64,000 nt of DNA from Cellulomonas sp. SG140 (GTDB lineage: Bacteria; Actinomycetota; Actinomycetes; Actinomycetales; Cellulomonadaceae), in assembly GCF_025770785.1 (NCBI RefSeq), contig NZ_JANZLA010000010.1:1-64000 (forward strand), written 5' to 3'. Of the stretch, positions 36,338 through 43,766 are shown one piece after another (position 1 is the stretch's first letter; each line of letters opens with the position of its first letter). The notes below the pieces were generated by a model. That model worked only from the letters and a program-made list of their open reading frames with translations. It was not told the origin of the DNA and did not search any database. The position numbers were made by a program, and so were the translations under genes.

Positions 36338-38586
36338 CGGCCGCACGCGTCGAGGGCAACGCGCGAGGCTGGGTCTCGTCGGCCCTCTGCGCGCTGGCCA
36401 CGTGTGCGGCGCTGGTGGCCCTCGGCCGGCTCATCCAGCCGGGCCGCTGGGCGACGGTCGCCTGCGTGGCGGTGATCCTCCTGGCGGCGGTCGTCGCCGC
36501 CGTGCGGTCGTTCACCGGGTCGCCCTGGGTGCCCACGGTCGTCGGTGCCGTCGTCGCCTTCGCCGGTCTCGTCCTGCGGTACGGCGCACCGCCGGGCGGT
36601 ACCCAGGTGCTGCCGACGCCGGACGCCGTTCGGCGCACGTGGGCGCTGGCGGGCGAAGGCGTCGCCCTGATCCAGAGCTCGCTGGTGCCGATGCCGTCGA
36701 ACCGGTCGGCGGAGGTGCTGGTCGTGGCGGGCGCAGCGGCGGTGCTGCTCCTCGTCGACGCACTCGCGCTCGGAGCCGGCGCGCCCGCGCTCGTCGCGCT
36801 CCCCCTGAGCGCCCTGTGGGTGCCCGCCGTGGTGCTCGGCTACCCGGCGTCCGGCTGGGCGGTCTTCTGGACCGGCCTGGCGTACCTGATGCTGCTGGCG
36901 CTGACCACGGCACCCGGAGGTCCGCAGGCCGATCTGGTCCGCCGCTCGAGCACGGCCCTCGCCTCCGCTGCCGGGGCGGTGGTGCTCGCGCTCGTCGCGG
37001 CGCCCGCCGTCGCGGCGTTCCCCGGCTGGTCGAGCGTGCGGCTGCCGACCCTCGGCGACGGTCCGGGCGGTCCTCTGGTCCTCTCGAGCAACCTGGACCT
37101 GCGGGACAGCCTGGGGTCCCGGTCCAACCAGGTGGTGCTCCGCTACACGGTGTCCCGCCCCGCACCGCAGGACGGCTCCGGACCCAGCCCGACGGCGACG
37201 TCCGCGGTGCCGTTGTCGATCGGTCCCCTGCGTGCGTTCACGCTCAGCTCGTTCGACGGCCGCCAGTGGTCCCGGGCAGGGGACGGCCCGGTGTTCCCGT
37301 TCGACGGCGGGTCGTGGCTCGGGATCGACTCCGCGACGCCGGACCCAGCCAGAGAGCTCGACGTGCAGGTCAGGCTGGAGTCCCTGCGCGAGACCCGCCT
37401 GCCCATCACCACCTTCCCGCGCACGGTGACGGTGGACGGCACCTGGCGCTACGACCCTCAGCGCGACGAGGTCGTCGGGACCCAGGCCACCGCCGCCGGA
37501 CAGACGTACTCGATGCAGGTCGAGGTGCAGGACCTCAGCGCCGACCAGCTCGTCGCCGCGGGTGCCGGTGCGCCGTCGGGCAGCGAGAACTACCTGCAGG
37601 TACCTGCCACCCAGCACCTCGCGGACATCACGGCGCGCGCCAACCAGATCGTCGGGAACGCCACGACGGCCTACGACAAGGCGATGGCGCTGCAGCAGTA
37701 CTTCCGCTCGGGGGCGAACTTCACCTACGACACCAAGGTGGCTCCGGCGACGTCCCAGGACGCCGTGTGGGACTTCCTGCAGTCCCGGCGCGGCTACTGC
37801 GTCCAGTTCTCCTCGGCCATGACGGTGATGGCACGGATCCTCGGCATCCCGGCACGCGTCGCTGTCGGCTTCCTGCCCGGGACGCCGACCGGCAACAACG
37901 GGGAGTACGTCGTCACCGGCAAGCAGGCGCACGCCTGGCCGGAGCTGTACTTCGCGGGCTACGGATGGGTCCGGTTCGAGCCGACACCAGCCGTCCAGAC
38001 CGGTGCACCCCCCGCCTGGAGCGACCCGTTCGTCCGCTCGGCCGGTCCTGGTGCGCAGGGTCCCAACGACATCGGGCGCGCCGGAGAGGCCGCAACGGGT
38101 GCCGCGACGGGTGCGCCCGCGCAGGCGCCGCACCAGACGGTGACCACCACCGTCCACGGCAGCTGGGTGCCGACGGCGATCACGATGGGTGTGGTCCTGC
38201 TCGTCGCCGCTGCTGCGGTGCTCGTGTGGCGGCGCCTCCGGCGTCCCCCCGAGCTCAACGCCGAACGGGCGTGGCACACGCTACGGCGCCGCCTCGCGAA
38301 GCGGCACATCACCTGGGCCGACTCGACCACCCCACGAGGGTGCGTCCGCACGGTCCAGGACACGCTGCTGGAGCTGACCGGCCGCGAGCTTCAGGGCGCT
38401 GCGCTGGAGGGGCTCACGGGGCTCGCGCGGACGCTCGAGGACGAGCGCTACGCGCCCGCCCAGAACCCACGGACGTCGAGCCAGCTGCACCACTGGATCG
38501 GTGAGACCCTCCGCGGGGTCGACGAGCTGGTCAGCGACCGCCCTGGTCGCGCCGCCGCTCCCAGCGGGCCTCCAGCCGCGCCATGA
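36334..38586 (+). CDS. Membrane-anchored transglutaminase-like protein
   Basis: A 750-residue protein. About six N-terminal membrane helices (residues 14-225) are followed by an extracellular region with a transglutaminase-like fold, then a single helix at about 610-630 and a cytoplasmic DUF4129-like tail (RAWHTLRRRLAKRHITW). The cysteine-protease-like triad is Cys489 (SRRGYCVQFSSAM), His533 (QAHAWPELY) and an acidic residue, Glu549 (RFEPTP). The family may crosslink or hydrolyse wall or surface proteins. It is the third gene of the MoxR-DUF58 operon; the GTG overlaps the DUF58 stop. Its last 56 bp overlap the antisense DUF3040 gene. Confidence 0.92.
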   Translation: MTAARVEGNARGWVSSALCALATCAALVALGRLIQPGRWATVACVAVILLAAVVAAVRSFTGSPWVPTVVGAVVAFAGLVLRYGAPPGGTQVLPTPDAVRRTWALAGEGVALIQSSLVPMPSNRSAEVLVVAGAAAVLLLVDALALGAGAPALVALPLSALWVPAVVLGYPASGWAVFWTGLAYLMLLALTTAPGGPQADLVRRSSTALASAAGAVVLALVAAPAVAAFPGWSSVRLPTLGDGPGGPLVLSSNLDLRDSLGSRSNQVVLRYTVSRPAPQDGSGPSPTATSAVPLSIGPLRAFTLSSFDGRQWSRAGDGPVFPFDGGSWLGIDSATPDPARELDVQVRLESLRETRLPITTFPRTVTVDGTWRYDPQRDEVVGTQATAAGQTYSMQVEVQDLSADQLVAAGAGAPSGSENYLQVPATQHLADITARANQIVGNATTAYDKAMALQQYFRSGANFTYDTKVAPATSQDAVWDFLQSRRGYCVQFSSAMTVMARILGIPARVAVGFLPGTPTGNNGEYVVTGKQAHAWPELYFAGYGWVRFEPTPAVQTGAPPAWSDPFVRSAGPGAQGPNDIGRAGEAATGAATGAPAQAPHQTVTTTVHGSWVPTAITMGVVLLVAAAAVLVWRRLRRPPELNAERAWHTLRRRLAKRHITWADSTTPRGCVRTVQDTLLELTGRELQGAALEGLTGLARTLEDERYAPAQNPRTSSQLHHWIGETLRGVDELVSDRPGRAAAPSGPPAAP

Positions 38587-38923
38587 AGCCCTGCTTCGAG
38601 ACGGACCTCCGCACGGGCCGGTGAACCTTGCCGTCGGTGCCCACCACTCCCTGAGGACCGGCTGACCGCCGGGGCATCGCGAAGGCGAGGGCGACCGAGG
38701 CGAACATCAGCACGAAGCCGATCGCCCCGAGCCACGGCTTCGAGTTCGCCGCACCAAGGATCAGCAGCAGCAGCCCGACCACGGCGCCCGCGCCCGTGAG
38801 GACGAACCGCACCACGGGACGACGTCGGCGCTGGGTGAGGGTGTTCGCCAGACGCGGATCGTCTGAAGCGAGCTGGCGCTCCATCTGCTCGAGCACTCGC
38901 TGCTCGTACTCGGAGAGTGGCAT
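38531..38923 (-). CDS. DUF3040 membrane protein
   Basis: A 130-residue actinobacterial protein of unknown function. The diagnostic N-terminus is MPLSEYEQRVLEQMERQLASDDPRLA, shortened here to MPLSEYEQRVLEQMERQLAS, with two adjacent membrane helices (about 39-58 and 66-84) and a basic tail. The ATG has GGAGG 5 nt upstream. DUF3040 genes are frequent beside dinB in actinobacteria. The 3' end overlaps the convergent transglutaminase gene by 56 bp. Confidence 0.9.
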   Translation of the reverse strand: MPLSEYEQRVLEQMERQLASDDPRLANTLTQRRRRPVVRFVLTGAGAVVGLLLLILGAANSKPWLGAIGFVLMFASVALAFAMPRRSAGPQGVVGTDGKVHRPVRRSVSKQGFMARLEARWERRRDQGGR

Positions 38924-38965
38924 GGCGACCTCCGATGCACCGATGGACCACGGCCTCTGGTCGCC

Positions 38966-40231
38966 TCAGGATAGATCGACCGGAACGAAGGTGGTAGTCG
39001 AGCGAGCGGGCGCCGGCTCAGCCGAACCGGTCCGGATGGCCTGGGTGCCGAAACGGGACCGGACCGCGTCCATGGCCCGCTCGGCGTCTCGACGCCCCGA
39101 GGTCTGGGCCGCGGCCTCCTCGAGGGTCGGCTGACGGACGGTCGTCGCGGCAGGCGACAGGCCTTCGGCACGGACGCCGACGAGCCGGACCGGGAGACCG
39201 CCGAGGTCGACGCCAGCCAGCAGCGCCCGTGCCGCCAGGTAGATCTCGCGGCCGACGTCGGTCGGCGTGGTGAGCGTCCGGGCACGGCTCAGCGTCCGGA
39301 AGTCGGAGGTCCGCACCTTGATCGCGACGGTGCGCGCGACCATGCCGTGCCGTCGCAACCGGGCCGCGCACCGGTCCGCCAGCTCCAGCACCTTGGTCTG
39401 CACGACCGCGAGATCGGACACGTCCGCGACGAACGTCTCCTCCGCGCCGATCGACTTCTCCTCGCGCCCCGGCTGAACGGGCCGTGGATCCCTGCCCCAC
39501 GCGAGGTCGTACAGGTGCTCGCCGGCCACCTTGCCCACCGCGCGTCGCACGGTGTCCACCTCGCTGTCCGCCAGCTCGGCGACGGTCCTGATGCCCCACC
39601 GGGCGAGGGCGGCCTCGGTGCGCTCGCCGACGCCCCACAGCGCGCCGACGGGAAGGATCCGCAGGAAGTCCACGGTCGCTGCCCGGGGGACGAGCAGGAC
39701 CCCGTCAGGCTTGGCGTGGCCGGACGCGAGCTTGGCGACGAACTTGGTCGAGGCGATGCCGACGGAGCACGTGATGCCGTAGCGCTCCCGCACCCGGGTG
39801 CGGATCAGTGCCGCGATCGCCGTCGGTGGCCCGATGCGACGCCGGGCCCCCGCCACGTCGAGGAAGGCCTCGTCCACGCTCACCTGCTCCACGAGCGCCG
39901 TCACGTCGCGGAGCACCGACATCACGCCCTCGGACACCTCGTGGTAGGCGTGGTGGTCGGGCGGGACGACGACGGCCTGCGGGCACATGCGCAGCGCTGT
40001 GGACATCGGCATCGCGGAGTGGACGCCGAACGCCCGCGCCTCGTAGGTCGCGGCGAGCACGACCCCCCGCTGGGCACCGCCGACGATCACGGGCAGCCCG
40101 CGCAGCTGAGGCCGACGCGCGAGCTCGACGGAGGCGAAGAACGCGTCCATGTCGACGTGGAGGATGGTGCACCCGTCCTCCTCGCTGCCCCAGTCCCGCT
40201 TGGCTGCGGCGGACCGGGGACCGCGGCTCAT
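38966..40231 (-). CDS. dinB: DNA polymerase IV (Y-family, translesion)
   Basis: A 421-residue Y-family polymerase that bypasses lesions and is error-prone. Palm motifs are HVDMDAFFASVE (Asp27) and SVDEAFLDV (Asp120, Glu121). Also visible are the fingers (YEARAFGVHSAMP), the helix-hairpin-helix (LPVGALWGVGERTEAAL) and the little-finger domain (KSIGAEETF, TVAIKVRTSDFRTLSR). Its ATG overlaps the TGA of the HEPN gene by 4 nt (ATGA), and the operon starts with a perfect SOS box, so it should be DNA-damage inducible. No obvious clamp-binding QxxLF motif is seen at the extreme C-terminus. Confidence 0.96.
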   Translation of the reverse strand: MSRGPRSAAAKRDWGSEEDGCTILHVDMDAFFASVELARRPQLRGLPVIVGGAQRGVVLAATYEARAFGVHSAMPMSTALRMCPQAVVVPPDHHAYHEVSEGVMSVLRDVTALVEQVSVDEAFLDVAGARRRIGPPTAIAALIRTRVRERYGITCSVGIASTKFVAKLASGHAKPDGVLLVPRAATVDFLRILPVGALWGVGERTEAALARWGIRTVAELADSEVDTVRRAVGKVAGEHLYDLAWGRDPRPVQPGREEKSIGAEETFVADVSDLAVVQTKVLELADRCAARLRRHGMVARTVAIKVRTSDFRTLSRARTLTTPTDVGREIYLAARALLAGVDLGGLPVRLVGVRAEGLSPAATTVRQPTLEEAAAQTSGRRDAERAMDAVRSRFGTQAIRTGSAEPAPARSTTTFVPVDLS

Positions 40232-40659
40232 GAGGCCCTCGCGGCGTGGACCTCGCCGTCGAGGTACGTCCGCACCACGTCGACGAAGTCCTCCGCCTCG
40301 ACGAGGGCCTGCTCCGCGCGAGCGCCGGTGACGAGGTCGAACCGGCCCGCCTCGACCGCCGCCCGCAGCGGCGCCGCGTCCGCGAAGACCGCCCCCCACC
40401 CGCTCAACGACGGCGCCACCGACCCGAGCTGGCCCCACACGGTACGAGGTGCCGAGCGCCCGGCCGGTGCACCCTCGGCCGCGACGACAGCCGCCGCCGC
40501 CCGTACGGCGGCGAGATGCGCGTGGGACAGCTGCTCCCAGGGCTCAGCGGAGAACTGGGCCGCCACGAGCTCCGCGTCGGCGCGGGCGAGCAGCTGTCTG
40601 ACGCGCGAGGGAACCGGTGCACCGCCTGTGGTCCCCGACCTCCGAGCCGTCGCTCTCAT
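40228..40659 (-). CDS. SAV_6107-like HEPN-domain protein
   Basis: A 143-residue mostly helical protein of the SAV_6107 HEPN family (LARADAELVAAQFSAEPWEQ, LSHAHLAAVRAAAAVVAAEG, TVWGQLGSVAPSLSGWGAVF). The family is conserved next to dinB in actinobacteria; its biochemical role is unknown, and I see no clear catalytic R-x4-6-H motif. ATG 40659 is chosen because GGAGG is 7 nt upstream and the promoter places transcription start at about 40672. It forms a two-gene SOS operon with dinB. Confidence 0.85.
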   Translation of the reverse strand: MRATARRSGTTGGAPVPSRVRQLLARADAELVAAQFSAEPWEQLSHAHLAAVRAAAAVVAAEGAPAGRSAPRTVWGQLGSVAPSLSGWGAVFADAAPLRAAVEAGRFDLVTGARAEQALVEAEDFVDVVRTYLDGEVHAARAS

Positions 40660-40678
40660 CTCCGCACCTCCCGCCCTC

Positions 40679-40708
40679 ATCATCGAACACCTGTTCGATC
40701 GCCGTCAA
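40679..40708 (-). promoter_or_regulatory. SOS-regulated promoter of the HEPN-dinB operon
   Basis: On the minus strand TTGACG (40708-40703), an 18-bp spacer and GATGAT (40684-40679). The SOS box TCGAACACCTGTTCGA (40683-40698) fills most of the spacer and touches the -10, so LexA would block polymerase binding. It is a perfect match to the actinobacterial LexA consensus TCGAAC-N4-GTTCGA. Confidence 0.85.
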
Positions 40709-40717
40709 CCCGGACGG

Positions 40718-40723
40718 TACGCT
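40718..40723 (+). promoter_or_regulatory. Leaderless-type -10 element for the 40730 gene
   Basis: TACGCT followed by 6 nt and GTG at 40730, with no Shine-Dalgarno. Its -35 region abuts the SOS box at 40683-40698. Confidence 0.55.
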
Positions 40724-40729
40724 GGCCGC

Positions 40730-41623
40730 GTGCCGCCATCCCCGGGGCGTCCCCGACGGCGCCCACCTTCGCACCGACCACCCACACGCTCCGTCGCGAG
40801 CGACGAGCGGTGGCCCCGTGAGCCGGTCCGGATCAGCACGGGGACGGCGCAGGTGGTCCAGGCGGCCGACGACCCGGACGGGGTCACGCTGCTGGTCAAC
40901 GGCGTGCCGAGCTCCCACCTGGACCTCGCCGACCCCACGCGGCTCGAGTTCGAGTACATGCAGCAGATGACGGCCGTGCTGGACGCCTTCCGGCCTCCGC
41001 CCACGGCCCTCACGGTGGTGCACCTCGGCGCTGGAGCGTGCGCGCTCGCGCGAGCCGTGCACGCGGCGCGGCCCGAGTCCCGGCAGCTGGCCGTGGAGCT
41101 CGACGGGCAGCTCGCGGCGCTGGTGCGCACGTGGTTCGACCTGCCGCGGTCACCCGCGCTGCGCATCCGCGTCGGCGACGCCCGCACCGAGCTGGGCCGC
41201 CTGCCGGACGCCTCGGCGGACGTCGTCGTCCGCGACGTCTTCGCTCTCGACCGCACCCCCGACGCGCTCACCACGGCCGAGCTGACCGCGGACGTCAGCC
41301 GGGTGCTGCGGCCCGGCGGGCTCTACCTCGCCAACTGCGCCGACCGTCCGCCGCTGACGCTGGCACGCTCGGAGGCGGCGACGGTCGCCTCGGTGTTCAC
41401 CCACGTCGCCGCCATCGCGGAGCCGGCTCAGCTCAAGGGGCGCCGGTACGGCAACGTCGTCCTCGCCGCGACCGACTCACCGGATGTGCTGGACTCTCCG
41501 GCGCTGGCCAGGGCGCTGCGGTCGCTCGCCGTCCCCGCGCACCTGCTGCACGGCGCCGAGCTGACCAGCTTCGTGGGCGGGGCGCTCGTCCGCCACGACG
41601 TGAGCGACGCACCACGCCCCTGA
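40730..41623 (+). CDS. Spermidine-synthase-like SAM-dependent methyltransferase-fold protein
   Basis: A 297-residue Rossmann-fold protein. Residues 1-35 are a Pro/Arg-rich tail. The core shows a spermidine-synthase-like beta region (VNGVPSSHLDLADPTRLEFE) and a nucleotide-binding loop VVHLGAGACALARAVHAARP, then AVELDGQLAALVRTW and VGDARTELGRL and VLRPGGLYLANCAD. Actinobacterial relatives are annotated as spermidine synthase or spermidine-synthase-like proteins, but a catalytic aspartate pair typical of true SpeE is not obvious, so the substrate is open. It is divergent from the SOS-controlled HEPN-dinB operon and ends at a strong terminator. Confidence 0.75.
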   Translation: MPPSPGRPRRRPPSHRPPTRSVASDERWPREPVRISTGTAQVVQAADDPDGVTLLVNGVPSSHLDLADPTRLEFEYMQQMTAVLDAFRPPPTALTVVHLGAGACALARAVHAARPESRQLAVELDGQLAALVRTWFDLPRSPALRIRVGDARTELGRLPDASADVVVRDVFALDRTPDALTTAELTADVSRVLRPGGLYLANCADRPPLTLARSEAATVASVFTHVAAIAEPAQLKGRRYGNVVLAATDSPDVLDSPALARALRSLAVPAHLLHGAELTSFVGGALVRHDVSDAPRP

Positions 41624-41634
41624 CCGCCGGACAC

Positions 41635-41673
41635 ACGTCGGGGCCGCACCCCTGCGAGGTGCGGCCCCGACGT
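41635..41673. terminator. Bidirectional terminator hairpin
   Basis: Perfect 16-bp arms (41635-41650 and 41658-41673) with a 7-nt loop, followed by TTCTGG on the plus strand. It sits between the convergent spermidine-synthase-like gene and cspA and can serve both. Confidence 0.85.
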
Positions 41674-41717
41674 TCTGGATGTGGTCCTCTACCGGAGAGC
41701 CCCGCAGGGGCCGCCGA

Positions 41718-41921
41718 TCAGAGGGGACGGACGTGCTCGGCCTGCGGGCCCTTCGCGCCCTGCGTGATCTCGAACTCGACGCGCTGGCCCTCGTCCAGCG
41801 ACCGGTAACCCTGGGTGTCGATCGCCGAGTAGTGGACGAAGACGTCGGCGCCGCCGCCGTCCTGGGCGATGAACCCGTAGCCCTTCTCGGCGTTGAACCA
41901 CTTGACAGCACCCTGTGCCAT
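41718..41921 (-). CDS. cspA: Cold-shock protein
   Basis: A 67-residue single cold-shock domain. RNP1 is KGYGFIAQ and RNP2 VFVHYSAI, preceded by [10 protein letters not shown]. It binds single-stranded RNA and DNA and acts as an RNA chaperone. AAGGA lies about 8 nt before the ATG. The 212 bp between it and the upstream PAC2 gene are probably a long leader, often important for csp temperature control. It ends just before the strong bidirectional terminator. Confidence 0.96.
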   Translation of the reverse strand: MAQGAVKWFNAEKGYGFIAQDGGGADVFVHYSAIDTQGYRSLDEGQRVEFEITQGAKGPQAEHVRPL

Positions 41922-42133
41922 GTCCTGATTCCTTCTGTCCCACCGGTGACGGCGCAGGCCCGCTGCCTCCGCCGTGCCGCAATGCCTCACGTGCTGCCCC
42001 GGGGTGGCACAGCCAAGCGCCGGTCAAGCGTCCGTACGTCACTGCAACGCAGGCATCCTTGCACGTGGGACGTGACGCACGCCACGGTTCTGGGACGAAC
42101 GGGCCTCGCACCACGCAACGATCTGGTAAAGGG

Positions 42134-43063
42134 CTAACCCTCGTCGGACTGCTCGGCGAGGAACCGCTCGAACTCGGCGCCGAGCTCGTCGGCGGTCGGC
42201 AGCTCGTCGGTCGAGGCGAGCAGGTTCGTCCGCCCGATGCTCCGGGTGAAGGCGTCGTACTGCTCCTCGAGCGCGTGCACCAGGGAGGCGACCTCCTCGG
42301 AGCCGGCCACCTGCTCGTCGATCTGCCGCATCGTCTCGTGCGCGGCGGACTCCAGCGCCCCGACCTTCAGCTGCAGGCCGGTCGCGCGCTCCACCCGTCC
42401 GAGCGCCGCGATGGCGGCCTGCGGGAACGGCGACTGGGACAGGTAGTGCGGCACGTGCACCGCGAAGCCCATCGCGTCGTGCCCCGACTGACCGAGGCGG
42501 TACTCGAGGAGCGCCTGGGCGCTGGCCGGCACCTGCACGCTGCCGAACCACGCCGGCTGGTCCGCGACCAGCTCGGGTCGTGTGCCGTGCGCGGTGACGG
42601 ACACCGGCCGCGTGTGCGGCAGGCCCATCGGGATGCCGTGCAGGCCGATGGTCAGCGGCACGTCGAAGCGCTCGACCACCTGCCGGACGGCGGCGACGTA
42701 CCGCTCCCACTGCACGTCGGGCTCGGTGCCGTGCAGCAGCAGGAAGGGCACGCCCTGCTCGTCCTCGACCAGGTCGACCGCGAGCTCGGGCTCGTCGTAG
42801 GACGTCCAGGTGGTGGAGTCGAAGGTCATCGCCGGTCGACGGGACCGGTAGTCCATCAGCTGGTCGACGTCGAACGTGACCAGCCGGCGCGACCCGAGCT
42901 GCTCGGTCAGGTGCTCCGCGGCGAGCTGCCCGGCCTGGCCGGCGTCGACGAACCCGCGGACCGCGTGCACCAGCACCGGGCCGGAGCCCACGGTCGCACC
43001 GCGGGCGTCGACCTCCGCGGCGACCTGCGGGTCGACCTCGTAGATCTCGCTGGGATCCAGCAT
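42134..43063 (-). CDS. PAC2 family protein
   Basis: A 309-residue protein of the PAC2 (proteasome assembly chaperone 2-like) family, seen in LVHAVRGFVDAGQAGQLAAE, RLVTFDVDQLMDYRSRRP, LHGIPMGLPHTRPV and VHVPHYLSQSPFPQAAIAAL. The role in actinobacteria is not defined; a link to the bacterial proteasome or ligase chemistry has been proposed for the family. No membrane segment. The C-terminal 70 residues are helical and acidic. ATG start; no strong Shine-Dalgarno seen. Confidence 0.9.
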   Translation of the reverse strand: MLDPSEIYEVDPQVAAEVDARGATVGSGPVLVHAVRGFVDAGQAGQLAAEHLTEQLGSRRLVTFDVDQLMDYRSRRPAMTFDSTTWTSYDEPELAVDLVEDEQGVPFLLLHGTEPDVQWERYVAAVRQVVERFDVPLTIGLHGIPMGLPHTRPVSVTAHGTRPELVADQPAWFGSVQVPASAQALLEYRLGQSGHDAMGFAVHVPHYLSQSPFPQAAIAALGRVERATGLQLKVGALESAAHETMRQIDEQVAGSEEVASLVHALEEQYDAFTRSIGRTNLLASTDELPTADELGAEFERFLAEQSDEG

Positions 43064-43179
43064 GGGGCGCCTCGCTCGTCCTCGTCCTGCGCCGGGCGGT
43101 GCACCCGGTCGAGGGTCACAACGCCGCGACGCCCGCGACTCTTCCCGCGACCGGTCCGCCGCTGCGGCGCCCGTTCGTG

Positions 43180-43617
43180 TCAGTGCGCAGGGAGCCGCAC
43201 GATCTCGACGAAGAACTCGTCGATCTGGCGCACGACGTCGATGAACCGGTCGAAGTCCACCGGCTTGGTCACGTAGGCGTTCGCGTGCAGCGAGTAGCTG
43301 CGGACGACGTCCTCCTCGGCCTCCGAGGTGGTCAGCACCACGACGGGGATCTTGCGGAGCTCGTCGTCGGACTTCAGCGCCTGCAGCACCTCCCGGCCGT
43401 CCATCCGGGGGAGGTTGAGGTCGAGCAGGATCAGGTCCGGCGTCGGAGCCTGCGCGTGCTCCCCCTGCTTGCGCAGGAACTCCAGGGCGCTGACGCCGTC
43501 GGACACCACGGCGAGGCGGTTGCGCAGCTTGTTGTGCTCGAACGCCTCGCGCGTCATCAGGACGTCACCGGGGTCGTCCTCCACCAGCAGCACGTCGATG
43601 ATCTTCTGGTCGGGCAC
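43180..43617 (-). CDS. Single-domain response regulator (Rcp1-like)
   Basis: A 145-residue receiver domain with no output domain. The phospho-acceptor is Asp66 ([13 protein letters not shown]), the acidic pocket is VEDDPGD (12-18), the Thr/Ser switch is [11 protein letters not shown] and the Lys is in YVTKPVDFD. The sequence pattern, with the long loop before the phosphorylation strand, is that of Rcp1/phytochrome-partner regulators. It follows a histidine kinase of matching type and is probably its phosphorylation target. GAGAGGA precedes the GTG. Confidence 0.93.
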   Translation of the reverse strand: MPDQKIIDVLLVEDDPGDVLMTREAFEHNKLRNRLAVVSDGVSALEFLRKQGEHAQAPTPDLILLDLNLPRMDGREVLQALKSDDELRKIPVVVLTTSEAEEDVVRSYSLHANAYVTKPVDFDRFIDVVRQIDEFFVEIVRLPAH

Positions 43618-43677
43618 GGGTGCACCGTCCTCTCTTCTCGTCAGGCCCCGGTCGGGCCGGTTCGGGTGGTGCCCGGC

Positions 43678-43766
43678 TCAGGTCGTGAGCGGGTCGAGCT
43701 GTGAGCGGGTCAGGTTGTGAACGGGTGTCGACGGGTCAGGTCGTGAGCGGGTCAGGCGTGAGCGGG
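43678..43766. repeat. 16-bp tandem repeat at the kinase 3' end
   Basis: Units of about 16 bp with consensus TCAGGTCGTGAGCGGG: 43678-43693, 43694-43709 and 43710-43725 (diverged), a shortened 10-bp unit 43726-43735, 43736-43751 (identical to the first) and 43752-43766 (15 bp). It spans the kinase stop codon. In the kinase it encodes the repeated C-terminal DPLTPDPLTT. Copy number may vary between strains. Confidence 0.75.

Noticed and set aside
43678..43766. CRISPR-like array.
   Set aside because: The repeats are about 16 bp, directly adjacent without unique spacers, and have no cas genes nearby, so this is a simple tandem repeat.
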